From positions 2,728,001 through 2,792,000 of the forward strand of contig CADCSX010000003.1 of NCBI GenBank assembly GCA_902805475.1: a stretch of 64,000 nt of DNA. Reading direction: 5' to 3'. Source of the stretch: Entonaema liquescens. Lineage: Eukaryota > Ascomycota > Sordariomycetes > Xylariales > Xylariaceae. Positions 12,232-26,500 of this stretch are shown one piece after another. The notes below the pieces were generated by a model. It was given only the letters and a program-made list of their open reading frames with translations. It made no database searches and had not been told where the DNA came from. Positions within the stretch are counted from its first letter, which is position 1, and each line of letters opens with the position of its first letter. Made by a program: the position numbers and the translations under genes.

Positions 12232-13790
12232 CTAATAGCAGCCTTGGAAGTTGGAAAACAGAGGAACTTGTGGGTGGAAAGGAATGGAATGTATGGGTGG
12301 GGGTTGCGTGTACCTATTCACTACTTCCCAGAAATATGGGAAGGCGAATTTGGTTGGCGCACAGCTGGCCTGCACAGGAACTTGAACTTGGCAAGGCTGG
12401 CAGGGCTCAACTGGTCCCGAGTACTGCGGAATAAACTCCTGCGGAAACATAACTTTTGGTTCTTCTGAATCATACAACTGAGGCTCCTGGGTAGGAGGGA
12501 TCTCATCCTCCGTGATGACGAAATCATCGTCGTCTATGTCGTCGATGGTCGAAACACTCGAGGTAAGAGATCCATCGTCGGATGAACAGATGGACTCCGT
12601 GTCGGAATCCGAAGCGGTGGGTGATGGTGGCGAATCGTAGCTCAAGTCCTCGACAATGGCTTCTTCGCAGTCAACGTATTCGATGGGCCCAGGTGAAGTG
12701 GGCGGTGTTGGGAGCGCCTGGGGTGCAGGCGTATTAGGTGAAATCGTAAATCTGGAACACGCGAGGATGCTGTTCCTAAGTTCTGGTAACGTAATTCTGT
12801 GGTCTGGGTTGCGGGTAAAGATCCGCCCTAGTATATTGTTGAGGTCATCCGACAATGGCAAAATAGTCCGTAGGAAATCCTGACTCCTGGTATAGGCACG
12901 ATATGTGGAATCTTCAAAGGAGGCTTGCTTCCACGGATTACGGCCACAGGTCAAGTTTACTAGGATAACACCAAGGCTCCAGACATCATTCGGGGCGCAA
13001 TAATAGTATGGCCTTCGGGATGATGGGTCCAGACATTCTGCGTAAGAAAAAAAGAACTAGTTAGTATATCCCCACAGTAAAGGGTTCCCAACGAGTCCCT
13101 ACCTGGTGACATATAGAAAGTTGAACCACATCCGTAATCTTCGGACCGGTCTGATGAGGTGGCCAGGCCGAAATCTGCCAACTTTACCGTGTCTCCCCGG
13201 TTCGAAACTAAGATGTTCTCGGGCTTCAAGTCGCGGTGGTAGATTCCAAGGTTATGGCAATGCTCAACGGCGTCCAGGATCTGCAGGAACACGCTTTTGG
13301 CCAATGCATCCTTACCCACATATTGTCCTCTCTCTGTAATATTGAGGAAAAGGTCACCTTCTGGGCAGTACTCCAGGATAACATATATGCAATCTGGGTC
13401 GTCAACAATCTTGTGCATGGAAACAACGTTAGGATGTGCTGAGGCCATGTAGTGCAAGCGTAGTTCCCGATGTTGAAAGGCAATTTGCCGTCGATCCAGA
13501 GGCGAACCGTCCGCGTTGAATTTGCTGAGCGTCTTCACTGCATATCGGACTCCAGTCTTGACGTCGACCGCCAGGTAGACCACGCCATAGGCACCGGTTC
13601 CAATAATACCTATTAACTGTAGGCTTTCTCCAAGGAACTTTCCTAGTCTTTCTTCCGGGGCAACTGGAGTGTATCGAGGTTGACAAACAGGAGGCACAGC
13701 TAGTGGTGGTTGTTGAAAAGCACACTTGGTGTTGTCGTAGGCGGGGGATGCCGGAGGCGTGGGATACCCGTACGCTGCCACATTATGCAT
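12232..13790 (-). CDS. Ser/Thr protein kinase, Ran1/Sks1-like
   Basis: Two exons: 13790-13103 and 13037-12232. The intron (13102-13038, GTAGGG...ACGCAG) has a TACTAAC-like branch site and splits the codon after Ser-Pro at residue 229. The protein is 497 aa. The kinase domain covers about residues 57-330: Gly-loop GTGAYG 64-69, Lys86, Glu109, HRDLKPEN 185-192, DFG 206-208, then a Cys-Gly-Ser activation segment and a PNDVWSLGVIL helix in exon 2. The C-terminus is low complexity, with a PTPPTSPGP stretch and an acidic Ser/Asp-rich region. This layout matches fungal kinases annotated as negative regulators of conjugation/meiosis (Ran1/Pat1) or glucose-responsive Sks1/Ksp1 kinases; the exact orthology is inferred. 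All catalytic residues are present, so it should be active. Confidence 0.9.
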
Positions 13791-16700
13791 CGTATGCGAC
13801 AGATTATGGTCCTTTCCTGGTAAACCCGGGACTGGATCTTAAAGGCAACAGAGATAAGGAAAGGAATTAAGAGAAAACGGCCTTCTCTACTGGAACAACG
13901 TCCTCAAACCAAAAAGCAATGTCCTGGGAGCAAATCCACGGCAAGTCCTTGGGCTGTAAGCTAATATATGTTCCTGGGTCGTATGTAGATGGCGTCGAGT
14001 CAACGGGCCATGGAATTAGTAATAGAAGTCGCCGTGTAAAGGCCGGATGTCGAAGGCCAGTTGATGTTTTAGGATAAGGGAGTGTTGATGGGCGACGGAT
14101 ATTATGGCGACGAATCCGAGTTGGAAGAGTGGTCGTGAGGTAGAAGGGCGGGTTGGATTTTTTGCAATGAACGGAGGTTAGTGAACGATGTGAGGTTGAA
14201 GCAAGGTGCAGGCTGGGAGGTTGATGTAGATATTGAGATAGCGGGCATCAGGGGCCTGGTCCTCTGCGTGTTTGGAGTGGCTCAAGCAGAAAAGCCCTGG
14301 CCACCTTGGTTTGACTCTTTAATCCACAGTGATCAATAGCCAGCTCACATCCATGTCTGACCTACTGGTGCCACTTCCCACGCATGCGCTATTCTTGAAT
14401 TCGACGCGCTAGCGTAGCTGTGAAGGCGGCCTGGCGAGAGTGGAGCTTACAGGAGAAGGGAGCAAGGGGAGGTGTCAAGAATGGGACCAGTGCTTCTAGG
14501 GCGCTCCACTGGAGGGATGGATAACCCAGCCCGAACAAGGACCAAGATCTTCGTGGCTCGTCGTAATATACGAAGACAAGGATGGTCTGACACACGAAAA
14601 TAAATGGTCCACTCAACGGCCTAAGGTGGGCCACTGTTACCCTAATAGAGCCATATCAAATATCTAATACCACGCCCAAGATCCCAGTCGAGCTAGTCAG
14701 AGGCCGAGCCGAAGAGAAGGGGGGGCGTGCGTGTGATCTTTGTTGATAGAGACTGGAAAGACTGGTACAGGCTGCTGACTCTCCACCTCTTCTTGTCTCG
14801 TTAGTTCGCACACCCGTTCTCTCACTGGCCGGGCAAATCGTCATAAATCGGCGACCCGTGACTCGCATAACTTTTTCTTGCTGTTTTGCCATTGGGACGC
14901 CGGGCGGTTGGCAAGATCCTTGATTTGGCTGACAAAAGACAGTTCTTCTGGTCAAACTTTGAAGAGACAATGGAGACATCTAAGAGGATTGCATCTTTGT
15001 TCTTTCATTCATTTTCAAATGAAGTTCGCCTCGAGCAAACCTGCTCGATAAATGGAACCTCTGCTTATGAAAAGCTGTTTAGGGCAAACTTTCCTTTTTT
15101 TCTGCGCATATTAGTAGTACCTAATACATAGTACTAGACGGGTATCTAAGCCGAGGCCAGCGTTGTAGCTCTCGGGAACGTTTCGTAGGGAATGAAAGAT
15201 TCGTGTACTTTTGCTCTTCCAGGCAGTTGTGTCGCTACGAATGCTCGTGAAGAGAATGCATGAAAGGTTGCCCAGCTGTGGCAGAGTATCTGAGACCAAC
15301 ATCTTGAATAGGAATTTATCCAGTAATCCTTCTGTTGCAAAGACTGCCTCGTGTCCCATCTGATTAATGCTACATTGGCCAATGGCTTGCCATTACGCAA
15401 GATCGGTGTCTCTGTTTATGTCGCACCTTGGACTATGTTATTAGTCTGTGAGAGAACAATCCGATAATCTGCCCATATGGACTGACACGCTTCAGCACTG
15501 ATGATAGTCTATGCTATGCTATGCCATGTGTATTGATTATTCGGTCTGTAGGCTACTGTTTTTCTTTTTGCCTCTTCGTCTATTCACTAAGCGAAAAACG
15601 CAAGATACCTAATACGTACGAATATAATACGTAGGAGGCGATGTTGCTTTGTTGTTGCCGTATCTGTTCATACTTCTCTTTGTCTTGGGTATATCCCGGA
15701 CTAATTGTGCGGCATGCCCGTATACTGCGGCACAGTTAGTTTGGCATGCTGAGCATGTTTCGTTGCATAATAGAAGTTGTTTGCCGTGTCTCTAGATCTA
15801 GATTTTGCCGCCGCAAACATGCTGTTTGCTGAAATGAATTGACGTCTAAGCCATTCGCTAAGTCAAGCGGCAAAGGTGATACTTTAGGGGCCGCCTGTAC
15901 CCGCGCGCTCAATATCTAGGGTAAGTTAAGTGTATTGCGCAAAGCACTGAGCGTATTTTTATTTTTATTTCATATTTGATTCTCTAAATTTTTTTTTTTT
16001 CCCTCACTAGCATGGGGAAGGGCTTCGGCCGTTGACGATGCTGTACCACTCGTTCTACTAATTTCTCACTAAAGTAGATGGGCGCTTTACCATTCCGCCC
16101 TCAGGGCGGTCTTCTGAAATTGACGACTAACTGACCGACCGATTAATACAGAGCTGCAGAAAATTGACTAGTGGCGGTAACGATACCGGATTCGTAGAAT
16201 AGCAGCGGTAGCATTGCAGCAAATGCAAGAAAGTGTCCAATGGCGCTCAGACTTCTCGTTGCATCCCGGGGGTCTACAGACAAGACCTTCCTGGCCTTTG
16301 GGGAAGATGATTGGCCAGCGTCATCAGGTGGGTGTGGACGGTAATGAATCTGATGGAGCCCCAGGTTTTTCGAGGCTGCAGTTGTGGCCTTGAATTGAGG
16401 GATTATCTCCGAACAGTGTGGGTGGTATTGTATAATCTCTTTGGTTGCGGGCGTGGACGACCGCATGCAGTAGCCTCGTAATACGGCAAAGGGATGAAGG
16501 ATTGATTCGACGAGATTGGTCGGCGCCTTCTGATGTCTTGCCGAGAAGTGAGGCTGTCGGTCCAGGGCGTCTGAGCCAATCCGTGAACGAGATACAGTCC
16601 TGACTGCTTATGTGCTCAGATCTGAAATAAGCCAACAGCCTGCAAGAAAACAGTATGTTAATGTATGGCTACTACCTAATGGTAATGGTATGTACGTATG

Positions 16701-17184
16701 TACGCAGTCAACATGGCATTTATTTTTAACTGTACTGAGTAATTCAGACGTACATGGATCAGTCTAAACTCGTTGATGATGAATTATGGAAAATGTAAAG
16801 TTGCCAGGATTAAAAATAAAATAATTACATCTAAGTCAATAGTGCGCAGGGACTAAAAGAACTTAATGTACCCTTGTACCCATGTATCCATGTACTTACA
16901 TTAAGTCAATCGAACTAAGATCGGAAGATCGGAATATTCTTTGAACCGCGGTATCTCTTCTAAGTTTTCCTAAGGGCCCTTCGCCCTCTTTCGCTACCAC
17001 ACTTATACCTATCATTCCGTACCGCCACCACAACTATTTTCATATACGTAATAAATATTTCTCACGATGAGAGTCACTGGAGGCCTTAAGGGCGTTCTTG
17101 TTTAAATCTATAAATATGATTTGTCTCATATGACCACAATATCTGAAGACACCAAAATGCTTATTGGACTCTCAGTTCGTTGTT

Positions 17185-17203
17185 AGTGGTCATTATGACC
17201 ACT
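17185..17203. repeat. Perfect inverted repeat, 9-bp arms
   Basis: AGTGGTCAT, one T, then ATGACCACT. The arms are perfect and the spacer is a single base. It lies 60 bases left of a longer perfect palindrome. Confidence 0.9.
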
Positions 17204-17207
17204 CTAC

Positions 17208-17250
17208 ATTGTAGCCAGTCCATATTGTAGCCAGTCCATATTGTAGCCAT
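17208..17250. repeat. 16-bp tandem repeat (ATTGTAGCCAGTCCAT), 2.7 copies
   Basis: Two perfect copies plus 11 bases of a third, sitting exactly between two perfect palindromes. Confidence 0.9.
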
Positions 17251-17263
17251 TTCTACACTATGC

Positions 17264-17285
17264 TGTCATACAATATTGTATGACA
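17264..17285. repeat. Perfect 22-bp palindrome
   Basis: The left arm TGTCATACAAT is followed directly by its exact reverse complement with no spacer. Confidence 0.95.
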
Positions 17286-20200
17286 ATATTTACGCCCAGC
17301 CCCCAATAAGTGCAATAATCCGTGGTATTATTTCGGTTTCTTTTCAAAGAACAACCTACCAGAGCCCACCAAAGTTGCTCTAATATGTAATCTCACCTTC
17401 TTTGCCTCCTCGCCAATCTACAGTTCTAAACGCCAGTCAATGGGATTGGACGAGGTGTGCTAAGGACACGGGACACAAAAAGATTATCATTCCTTTCGAA
17501 ACTCACCGCTGTGAGCCACACTCTCTTCTCGCCCGTCCATCTTGTCCATTCGTATGGCTGATCTCTTTTCATATCCTTCAACGATTTACAACCAATCTGA
17601 GCGAAATTATGCCACTTTCCTAATTTAGCCTATTTACACCGCAACAAAACGTCACAGTTCTGCATAAACGTATTGATTAATCTGGCTTGCCTACTGCGTA
17701 TGGGATTAAATGCCTCGCCTGTGCCGTAGCGTATCAGATTGGCGTCCCGATCCTATGGTATCGGCAACCCGTCATCAACTCGAAGTATAATTTAGTACGC
17801 TTACTACACAGTAAAGTAGCTTCAGCACGGCCCGGATCTCAAAAGACAGTTGAGGTGTTCTTATGAGCGTGTAATATTATGGTTCATTCATAGTAGTTCT
17901 CACACATGCGTGCTATTATACGGATACGGTCTTAATATTCGAGCATTATGTTTCGAACCCTGTCTCCCACGAGAGCTCAAACATACAACATCATCTGTGC
18001 TCGCGTGGTCTGTGGGCAACAGACCTTAGTGCGATCCCGAGACATGGAATTGGGATGTCATCGCGTCAAACCTGTTCGGCTAGGCAAAGTCCCTTGCTTT
18101 TACCTCCCGCTCAGACCATCTCAATACCTTGTAGCCTCACAAGCCATATACAAGCCAAGCCTCCAAGGGTCCTTGGCTTCAAACAATTGCGTCGTCGTAG
18201 TTAATCTTCACTATGGGCTCTAGCCGGGGGAACCATCAGGGGTCTGGACGGCCTTAATCATGTGCATCGTACCACGTAATACAACTTTTCCAACCTCTAG
18301 AACTCGAACGCCAGTCTCTCTCAACGAAGGTGAAGCGCAACTAATGAGTTTCGAACAAGGTGCTGGATCACGAATTAGGATATTTTCCGCTGTATGACAA
18401 GACAGTATCCTTGAACCACGCATGACGTTGGTACGGACGTATTGTTGTATGTAGAACTTGTCCCAGCCTTAACAATTATGAACCTTACCATGCCCGCCTC
18501 GTGATTCGGTAAATCCTTCCTCCTGAAAGATCGCCGGCGATGGGAAGATCTCAATCAAGTGGGCACAGCACAATTACTAACGCCCTAAGAGGGAATCGCC
18601 CGTCTTGAGCGAGATTTGAATCTTGATACTAATTTCCTCCACTTCAATATTGAGTGCCCTGCGCCGCGCCCTGCACGTGTTTAGCAAGGAAAGCAAGGAC
18701 CATATTGCCCCCTTATTGTCCATGTCGTACAGGACCAGTAGCCATGGCCTTTTGATAAGCAATAACCTATCCCGAGGTATGTTACGACGAGGAAAGATGC
18801 GTCTTGGCTCGGTCATTGGATCGTGGGGTCCCCAATAAGAAACCGCCCTCACGGTCTTCAACCCCGTCTTTTTGACGTTGGGATCGTCGCCGCTGTGCTC
18901 TGCCCCTCCCGTTCCCGGAGAAGTTCCGCCGATGCTATCGACGCTACGGATTCTTTGCCTGCCTCTAGATGCTTACTACTACGTGTATCGATCGATAAGT
19001 GGAATGAGATGACGGGTTGAGTGTTGATCATCGAATTCTTCTACGCCTTCTAGCTTCCCGGTTTGGTTTAGTATAGGATGCTCCAGATCGAGCCGGGTCA
19101 TCCTCTCCAGCATATCCAGTGATCCCAAAGATTCCCGGCGGCTAAAAGAAGTAATAGAGTTGCTGGTGTCACAAAAATTCAATATCACCGTCACAAATGG
19201 TATGTTGCTAGATAAGGGGGTGACTATCATGAGAGAGCACCAGTCGCTTTCACCGAGCCGGGCTGTCACCTCATACACCGTGCCTCATTTATTCTCTGAT
19301 AGCCGCTATGTATGATGTCAAGTCTCTTGAACCCAGCTCTTTAGTGTACTGATTAGCAACACAAGAGCAAAAGGGCGCATAGACAGATCATCATCACCTA
19401 TGTAGGTAAATTCGTGATCAAGTAAAAAGGGAGCATTGCTTATCGGATGAGGTCAAGCTGGCGTGGACATTGTATCATGGTCAGTCAGTAAACACGAACA
19501 ATTAGCGACATCTATTGTTTCTCTGTTTGGAAACTTCCCTAAAGGGGCGTAGCTAGTTTCCATCACAGCTGTCCTACGCAGCCCTAGAAACTTGTTACAG
19601 CCGAGACGAGGCACACGAAACAAACACGGGCTCTAAGATACGTCAGGATCGCCAGCTTTTAATCTAATTGCCGAATACAGTAAACAACGGCGGCAACAGA
19701 TAGCGATAGATAGAACTAGGGCCTATTTTTTTTTCTGTCATATCATCCAGTAAACCGGGAAGAGGCTTAGAGATTTCGTATGTAAATTGAGAGACGGAGA
19801 ATGGACAAGTCAATTGGGCCAACTGATATTGGGCTCCGCCCGAAGATGTAGTTTCGTCGTTGCCGTCATCAGGGACTCGAGATCAACCTAACTAGACCAC
19901 GCCCGTTGCGTAATTAGTGCCGATCCGTAAGCCCCGCCGGCCGGCTTCCTAATACAATACGTTCTAATATTGATGATGAGCTTCCTTATTGGTGCTCCCA
20001 AGGCTATGGTTCGGATCCGCCATGATTTAATCGAAAGCCTACTTGTCTCAGGGTCCTCCTTTTACACATCATCAATTTCATCAGTGGCTCGGGATCTTTC
20101 TGTGTGCGATCCAGCCTTTTACATCACAGCTAAACCAGTCATCAACCTTGCCCCTTGAGTTGCTGAGGTGTTTCTGCTGCACCAGCTTGGCCTACATCGT

Positions 20201-23200
20201 CCACGCACATCATACAGATACAGGGTGGAGAAGCCGTCCCTTCGTGTTACTGTTCTATGTACGGATAGATAGATCTCTTTGCCTCCTCCGCAACTTGTTG
20301 GATACCGGAGCACAATGACCGCGCGACTACAACCCGCCGGCCGCTAGATCTGACATGTCTCCTAGGCCGGACGCCGACATGGACCCCATCGGGTCTGCTA
20401 CCAGAGAAAAAGTGTAGGTGCGGGTTTCGGGTAGCTACCGAATATTATCCCGAATGGCTAGATTTCCCTGTTTGATGATTCAGGCATTGCAACATGTCTA
20501 GCTCTCCAACGGCTTTAAGTTAGACATAACACAACGATCATACCTTACTCCTGCGCATTTTTATCACCATCACCAATATTACTACTATGGACAAAATATA
20601 TTACATGAGCGCATGAGTAACTTGCCGCCGGGTCGAGACAAAGCCGCGCACACGCATCCCGTGCTCTCTGCGAGGAAACATGGCACGGCACCGAAGCGGT
20701 AACGATCCCAACCATCTCTTGGACCCCTATTCGAGTGATCTGCGGCGAAGTTTTCGTCTGTGGTCTAAGACCGGGTTGTTCGCGTACACTACGGTAACGA
20801 ACATGCTTCAGTCATGATATAGTTTACACTTTAGACGCCAGCTGTGGCCTTCTCGGTTGGCCGTATGCCCAGGGCTTAGCCTCGTGGCGGCGGCCTCCTA
20901 TCTGACCTATAGTTTACGCATAAATCTGGGGGTTATATTTAGAGTGCCCTTCGATCCAAGCACTTGGATCTTATTGGTCAATGCGACGGCGATGTCGATG
21001 TAAATTTCAAACTATGAAATGGGAATAGAAACGCACAAGAAGAAACAAAGGGTGGTAACTCGATCTGATGAAACGTGATACAAGTATGTTCCAACACGGG
21101 AGCAGTCTACGGTGCCGATTGAATGTGAACCATCGCAGTTTTATGCCCCAGTGATACATGACAAGCGGCAACGGCATCTCAAGCACAGCCTCAGCACCAC
21201 CACCAACCCATCGATACCAGCTCGTTGGTGCGTCGTCACCCCGCCCCCCGGACCACGACAGCGAACTGACGCGCTTCAACGGGTAAATGCATTGTGTCTA
21301 TTTAGTTTAACCAGGACCTTCATGTCTGCATGTCTAAGCTCCTGTGCATCTCAAAGTCTAGACCACTATCTGAACGTGCCGCAGGAGCCCGTACGCGTGT
21401 GCGCCCTGTTAGGGGGGCCGGACCTTCAGCTGTGCCTCTGGATAGATCTCGTTCGTCGGTGGTAGTTAGTCGACTTCCAAAGCTTGTTGTGTAGGTTGTT
21501 ATTTAGCCTCGCCGTTCTACAACATGACTACTGGGGCAGGAAGCACGTTATAGTACAACTCGCCCTCTCACGAAAGCTGATCAGATAGCACGAGAATTAC
21601 GTGGCTACACCGCTGCAATGCTCCTTTCTCTTATTACATAGTGTTCCGCCAACGAGGTGGGAAAATGCAAGAAGAGGCGAAGAGCTGTCCACACATCTCG
21701 TCGCTAAGAATAATAATAATCGAAGTCCAGTGACACTCGTCGCCTGTATGTAGACGAGAGGCTCAGCTACGAGAATGACAAAACACTTTGCATTTAGCGA
21801 TAGGATCGCCCCGGATCCTTCCTTGGGTCGTATCACATACATGAAGCTTTTTCAATGCGCACTTATGTTTACGTTGTGGCATACGACGACAACCGGATGA
21901 ACAATGCGATATGAATGATTGGGGCGCGTTCGTCGTAAAGCCGTAAAAATAGTGACACCTCAAGGACTTGTGATATCGATGACCAAAGGATCAATATTGG
22001 TGGAAGTCCCAGGCAATATTGAATGACTAGATGCCTTATGTTTCCGCCCCATTGTCATGAGTATGCGTATAGGGACCAAAATGGATTATTCTCCCGCCCC
22101 ATGCCTTGTAGCACTGGTGAAGCTTGCTGGGAGCTATCTGCTTCCAGCCGATAGTGAAGGAAGTGCTAGATCTGGAAAACGGACCACCGGGTCTGTAAAA
22201 CGCTGCGGTGTATTCTTGGCAGTTTAATTCTTTCCTGGTTGACCATGTATCAGCTTTGCGTGATATCAAAGACTCCATTCGTCGTCACCTCAATTTCTAC
22301 ACCAACCGGGATTTATCAACGTAAGTCTGCGAGGAGCTTAATGATCCTATTTGGGGTCTGGATCTGTAAATTCGTAAGACGGGACGGACAGCTGACTATG
22401 GGCGTCGAAGGCTGTGCTCACCGTTACAACCTGATTCAGAGCTGTATTCCAAGAGATTCCAACAAAAGTATAAACACCCCCAGGCAGTAGCCCTAAGCGC
22501 TGGCTTCACGAAAGGAAGATTTTAAAATACTTTGTCACTACACATTTTGATGAGATGGCAGCAGAAAAACAACCCACCAGCTAATTTGCTAGCATAAGCC
22601 CCCGTGGCTTCTCTAGTATCATGTGAACATCAACTAGTGTTGGTCCTCTTCTAACTTGGCGATAGGTGTCATTAAGGTGTGGCACCGTAAACTGTCTACG
22701 GGAAATGGATTACACTATTTGTATAACTCACACCATAAGAGGTGCAGTTTCAGGAGCACGGGTATTCTGTATCACTGCTGAATTAAGTCTGAAGTGAGAC
22801 ACAAGTTTTTTACCTACCTAGGCGCCCCTGAGCGGATCTATCTTTGACGTGAGTTGAATAGGGCAAGCAATTTTGATTATGGTTCATGACTGGGGCGACG
22901 TGAATAAGATTCTATTTGAGATGGCTAGCGTTAGCATATCATCGTTGTAGCTAGGTGTATCGTGGTTAATCTACTTTTATGCAAAGCATTTGTCGAAGGA
23001 TATGTGAAATTTATGATATAGTATAAATAGACTGAGGACTTAGTACCATTGTGTTTTCGTATGTTACCGGTCGCTGCTGGTATGGCGTAGGGCTTTTGCG
23101 TATGAAAAAATGCATTAGATTTTACATTACACTGGTCAATAACAACTGCAGAAGGGAATATACAATAATTGAATGATTATTTCTTTGTCCTAAACCCTAA

Positions 23201-23561
23201 TTGATGTGAACTTGATGTTCGCACCCCTTGCTTGGATTGTCCAGCTTCATGGGCATTGTATCCGGGAAGTATCTACCTAGACCAAATCCCTAAATCGCTA
23301 GGTAGAGCACCTCGAAGAAGATGAAACTGGCGAGGTTTACCGCTCGAGGGATTGTGGCTGGTATGATGCTGTCGAAAACCCTCTTCGAACGAAACTGGAT
23401 CATCACACTCAATGGTACTGGAATAGTCCAAAATACCTCCGAGGGGGTTTGGAACCCCTTTGGCGTCTGCAAGTGAGCAACGCAGATAGGGAAATTATAG
23501 ACCATTCATAATATCCATACACACCCTATCAGCGTGATCTAAGCGAGAGAACCTCAGGACA

Positions 23562-26500
23562 TTATCTTGATGATCCAATAATCTTGGCCGCAAAAAAGGG
23601 GTGTTTTAGGGCCTCAGTCGGAGTAATTCTCTTATCCGGGTTGAGCGTTAGACATCTTTCTAGTAGGTCTATGAAGTGGTTTAGATCCCTAGACTCCACG
23701 TCATTCATCCCGCCAGAGGCGGCCAAGAGACGGGTACGCAAATCACGAGTTGGCTTGACAACGGCTAGGGTTCGTACGGTGGTCTAAATTTCAGTCAGCC
23801 TGCAGATCCTAAATGCACTATTTCAGAAGCTAGATGAAAGAGACGCGGGGCCGAATAAAACCAGGACAAAGGGATGTGTTGTTGGTTGGTCGAGAGCGTC
23901 AGCTCGACACCGCAAGACCCTGCGGAAGTAGTATCGTACGGCGTGCTAAATGCACTCGGCCGTGATAGAGCATTAATGAATATGACCGTAGGATTTCATA
24001 CCGGTAGCTCGCTGACACACAGCGGAGTAATCTTGAAGGTAAGAGGGTAGCCAGCCTAGACAAGGATATCCGTGCGGCTGGCTTGCATCTCTCCGAATGC
24101 ATCCCTTCGCTTCTGTTGTGACTGGCCTGCAGCTTGCAGCCATACCCCGGAATCCACAGCTAGATTTCTAGCGAAGCGCCTACTTAAACGCTGTGTATAA
24201 ATAGAAACTCCAGGGAATTACAACAAGGATTTTCTAAGTTAGATACAAGGGGAGAAGAGTAATCGGTAAGAAACATGAACGTACCTTTCCAAGCGCCTTA
24301 TCTGTCTCGAGGCTGATAAAATTTCCGAAGTCATCAAAATGCATATGAGATAACTGACCGCGCTTGTACAACTTGCTGCTAAACTTGCCGCGGATTTCCA
24401 TAATGGCCTTGAGCATCTGGTTGTTACTGTCACCTGTAAATAGGATCTTGCCAGTGTAAAGCTCATACAAGGTACAGCCTATGGACCACATGTCGACGGC
24501 ATAATCATATGGCATCCCGAGAATAATCTCCGGGGCTCGATAAAACCGACTGACGAGGTACGGTGTAATTTCATTATTTGCGGTCGCGGCGTCTGATCTA
24601 TCAATAGCTGTGCCCAGGTCACAAATCTTGAGAACGTTGCGAGTCTCGTTTACCTGCTTAGGATTAGTGATGGTCTAATCTGCTCTGCATCATGTGCTTA
24701 CCAAAATGTTGTCAGGCTTCAAGTCGGCATGTATGATACTGCACTTGCGAAGATGAGCCAAGGCCACAAATATTTGATGGGCATAGGCGCGCGTCGCGCT
24801 CAGATTAATACCAATGTTATTACCGAACTTTCTCAAGACCTCTCTTAGGTTTAAGCTGAGATTCTCGAACGCAAGGCAGAGGTGACCCTTGTGTTCGAAG
24901 TAACGCTCAAACTTGACAATGTGCTTACGATTTTCAAGGTCAGCATCGTTTAGCTTTTGCAAAATCGCGATTTCGGTAAAGCCACCCTTTCTGAGAGCAT
25001 CATTGTTTCGCATCATCTTGATGGCAACTAGTTTCTTACTCGTAATATCGACGGCTCGGGCGACACCTGAAAACATGCCTTTACCTAGAGTTGATTGGAC
25101 TTGATATCGACCGTCCATGATCTCACCAATTCGGATTTTGTAGTATCCATCTTTATCGTCTCCCTCAAGGATACCACCGGCATTGGGCTGAATGACAGCA
25201 CGAGGGGCTTTGGGATCATCTGCGACAGTGTCTAAATGGGTGGGCTTGGGGGCGGCAAATTTCTCTTCGTCGAATTCTTCGGCGAACATGTCGAAGTCGT
25301 CATCGTCGTCGGTTTTTGGCTTCTCTGCTACTTGTGGCTCTTCCACTGGGGCGATTTCGGCTTTTTCATTGGAAGGGAGTACCTCGCCGTGAGGGCCAAC
25401 ATGACCATGTCGGAGCTCATCTCGTAGTTCATCCTCTCTCATATCTACAGTTGGATCATAGTCTGCAGCGGAAGGCCCATCATCATCAGTACCTTTAAAT
25501 TTACCATGGGTGTTGATGAGGTCTTGATCATTAGAAATCTCGATTACAGCAGGTGACATTCCTTCTTGAAGACCACGAGCTGGTGAGTGTGGCGATGAGG
25601 TAACTGTAAAAGTATTAGCGTTAAGTTCGATGTGGCTATGGGGTTGGGGGATCTTTACAGGAACCGGGGTATTTCCATCAATGGCCATGGGTGTACTCGC
25701 TCGTGTCTGCCCTGGTGAGGATGCATTCGTCTTCTCGGAAGCTTGGAGAGCTTGGACTAGCATTGGTGTAGCACCGCGTGATTTGGCAAGAAGCTCTTCG
25801 CGACGCCGACGCCGGCGTTCTAATTCTGCTTCTATGTCTTCAGGCTTCTCTTCATAGTCCTTGTCCGGCTCATTGGCCTGGGCTGATGGAGTTGTAAGAG
25901 TAGTTTCCTCCGAACTACCTGGTGCACGTTTAGTGTCATCTTTGCTAGTACCTTGTGTTTCTACCGAGTCTTGTCGTTCATAATACTTCGCATGATCTTG
26001 TGAATGTCGGGGGGTGCCTTGTTGGCTCGACCTAACACTTCCTACACTGTCTTGATCAGGAGCGCGTTGACGCCTAGCGTCATCATATCGCGACTTGCCT
26101 CCTCGATTTCTATCGTTCGGTGGTCTATACGGAGAGCGAGTACGGTTTCTATGGCGTTTCCTGGGGTAGTTTTCACGGTCTCGACTTCGATCTCTCCCTT
26201 TAGTACGAGTAGGATAATCTCTATCCCTGTCATCATAGTAGAGGTTGGGCGCTGACGAACGAGAAGGGGGACGGTCTTCGTCATCGTACGATAAACGTGA
26301 CCGGCGATAACCGTCGGTAGCATCTTCGTAGTGTACGCGGAATCGTCGCGGATCTGGGTCTAGACGGCTACCACGATGGGAGTCACGATCGTCGCGGGGA
26401 CGCTTACGTCCACGAGGAGAGCGACTTCGTCGGGAAGAGTTGGGGGCATATCTAGAGCCGTTCACATTATCGGGTGATCTTGATCTTGAATATCTAGTTC

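Larger units (their letters stand above)
13791..23561. other. 9.8-kb non-genic stretch
   Basis: Upstream of the kinase start (13.8-14.3 kb) lies its probable leader. Beyond that I find no frame with convincing protein character on either strand, no rRNA and no clear tRNA. Frames at 16143-16635 (minus) and 21112-21465 (plus) are the longest and look random. The only notable structures are the palindromes and short tandem repeat near 17.2 kb. This may be old, heavily decayed sequence. Confidence 0.5.

Noticed and set aside
16143..16635. Two overlapping minus-strand frames of about 105 codons
   Set aside because: No domain, no splice logic, average composition; chance frames.
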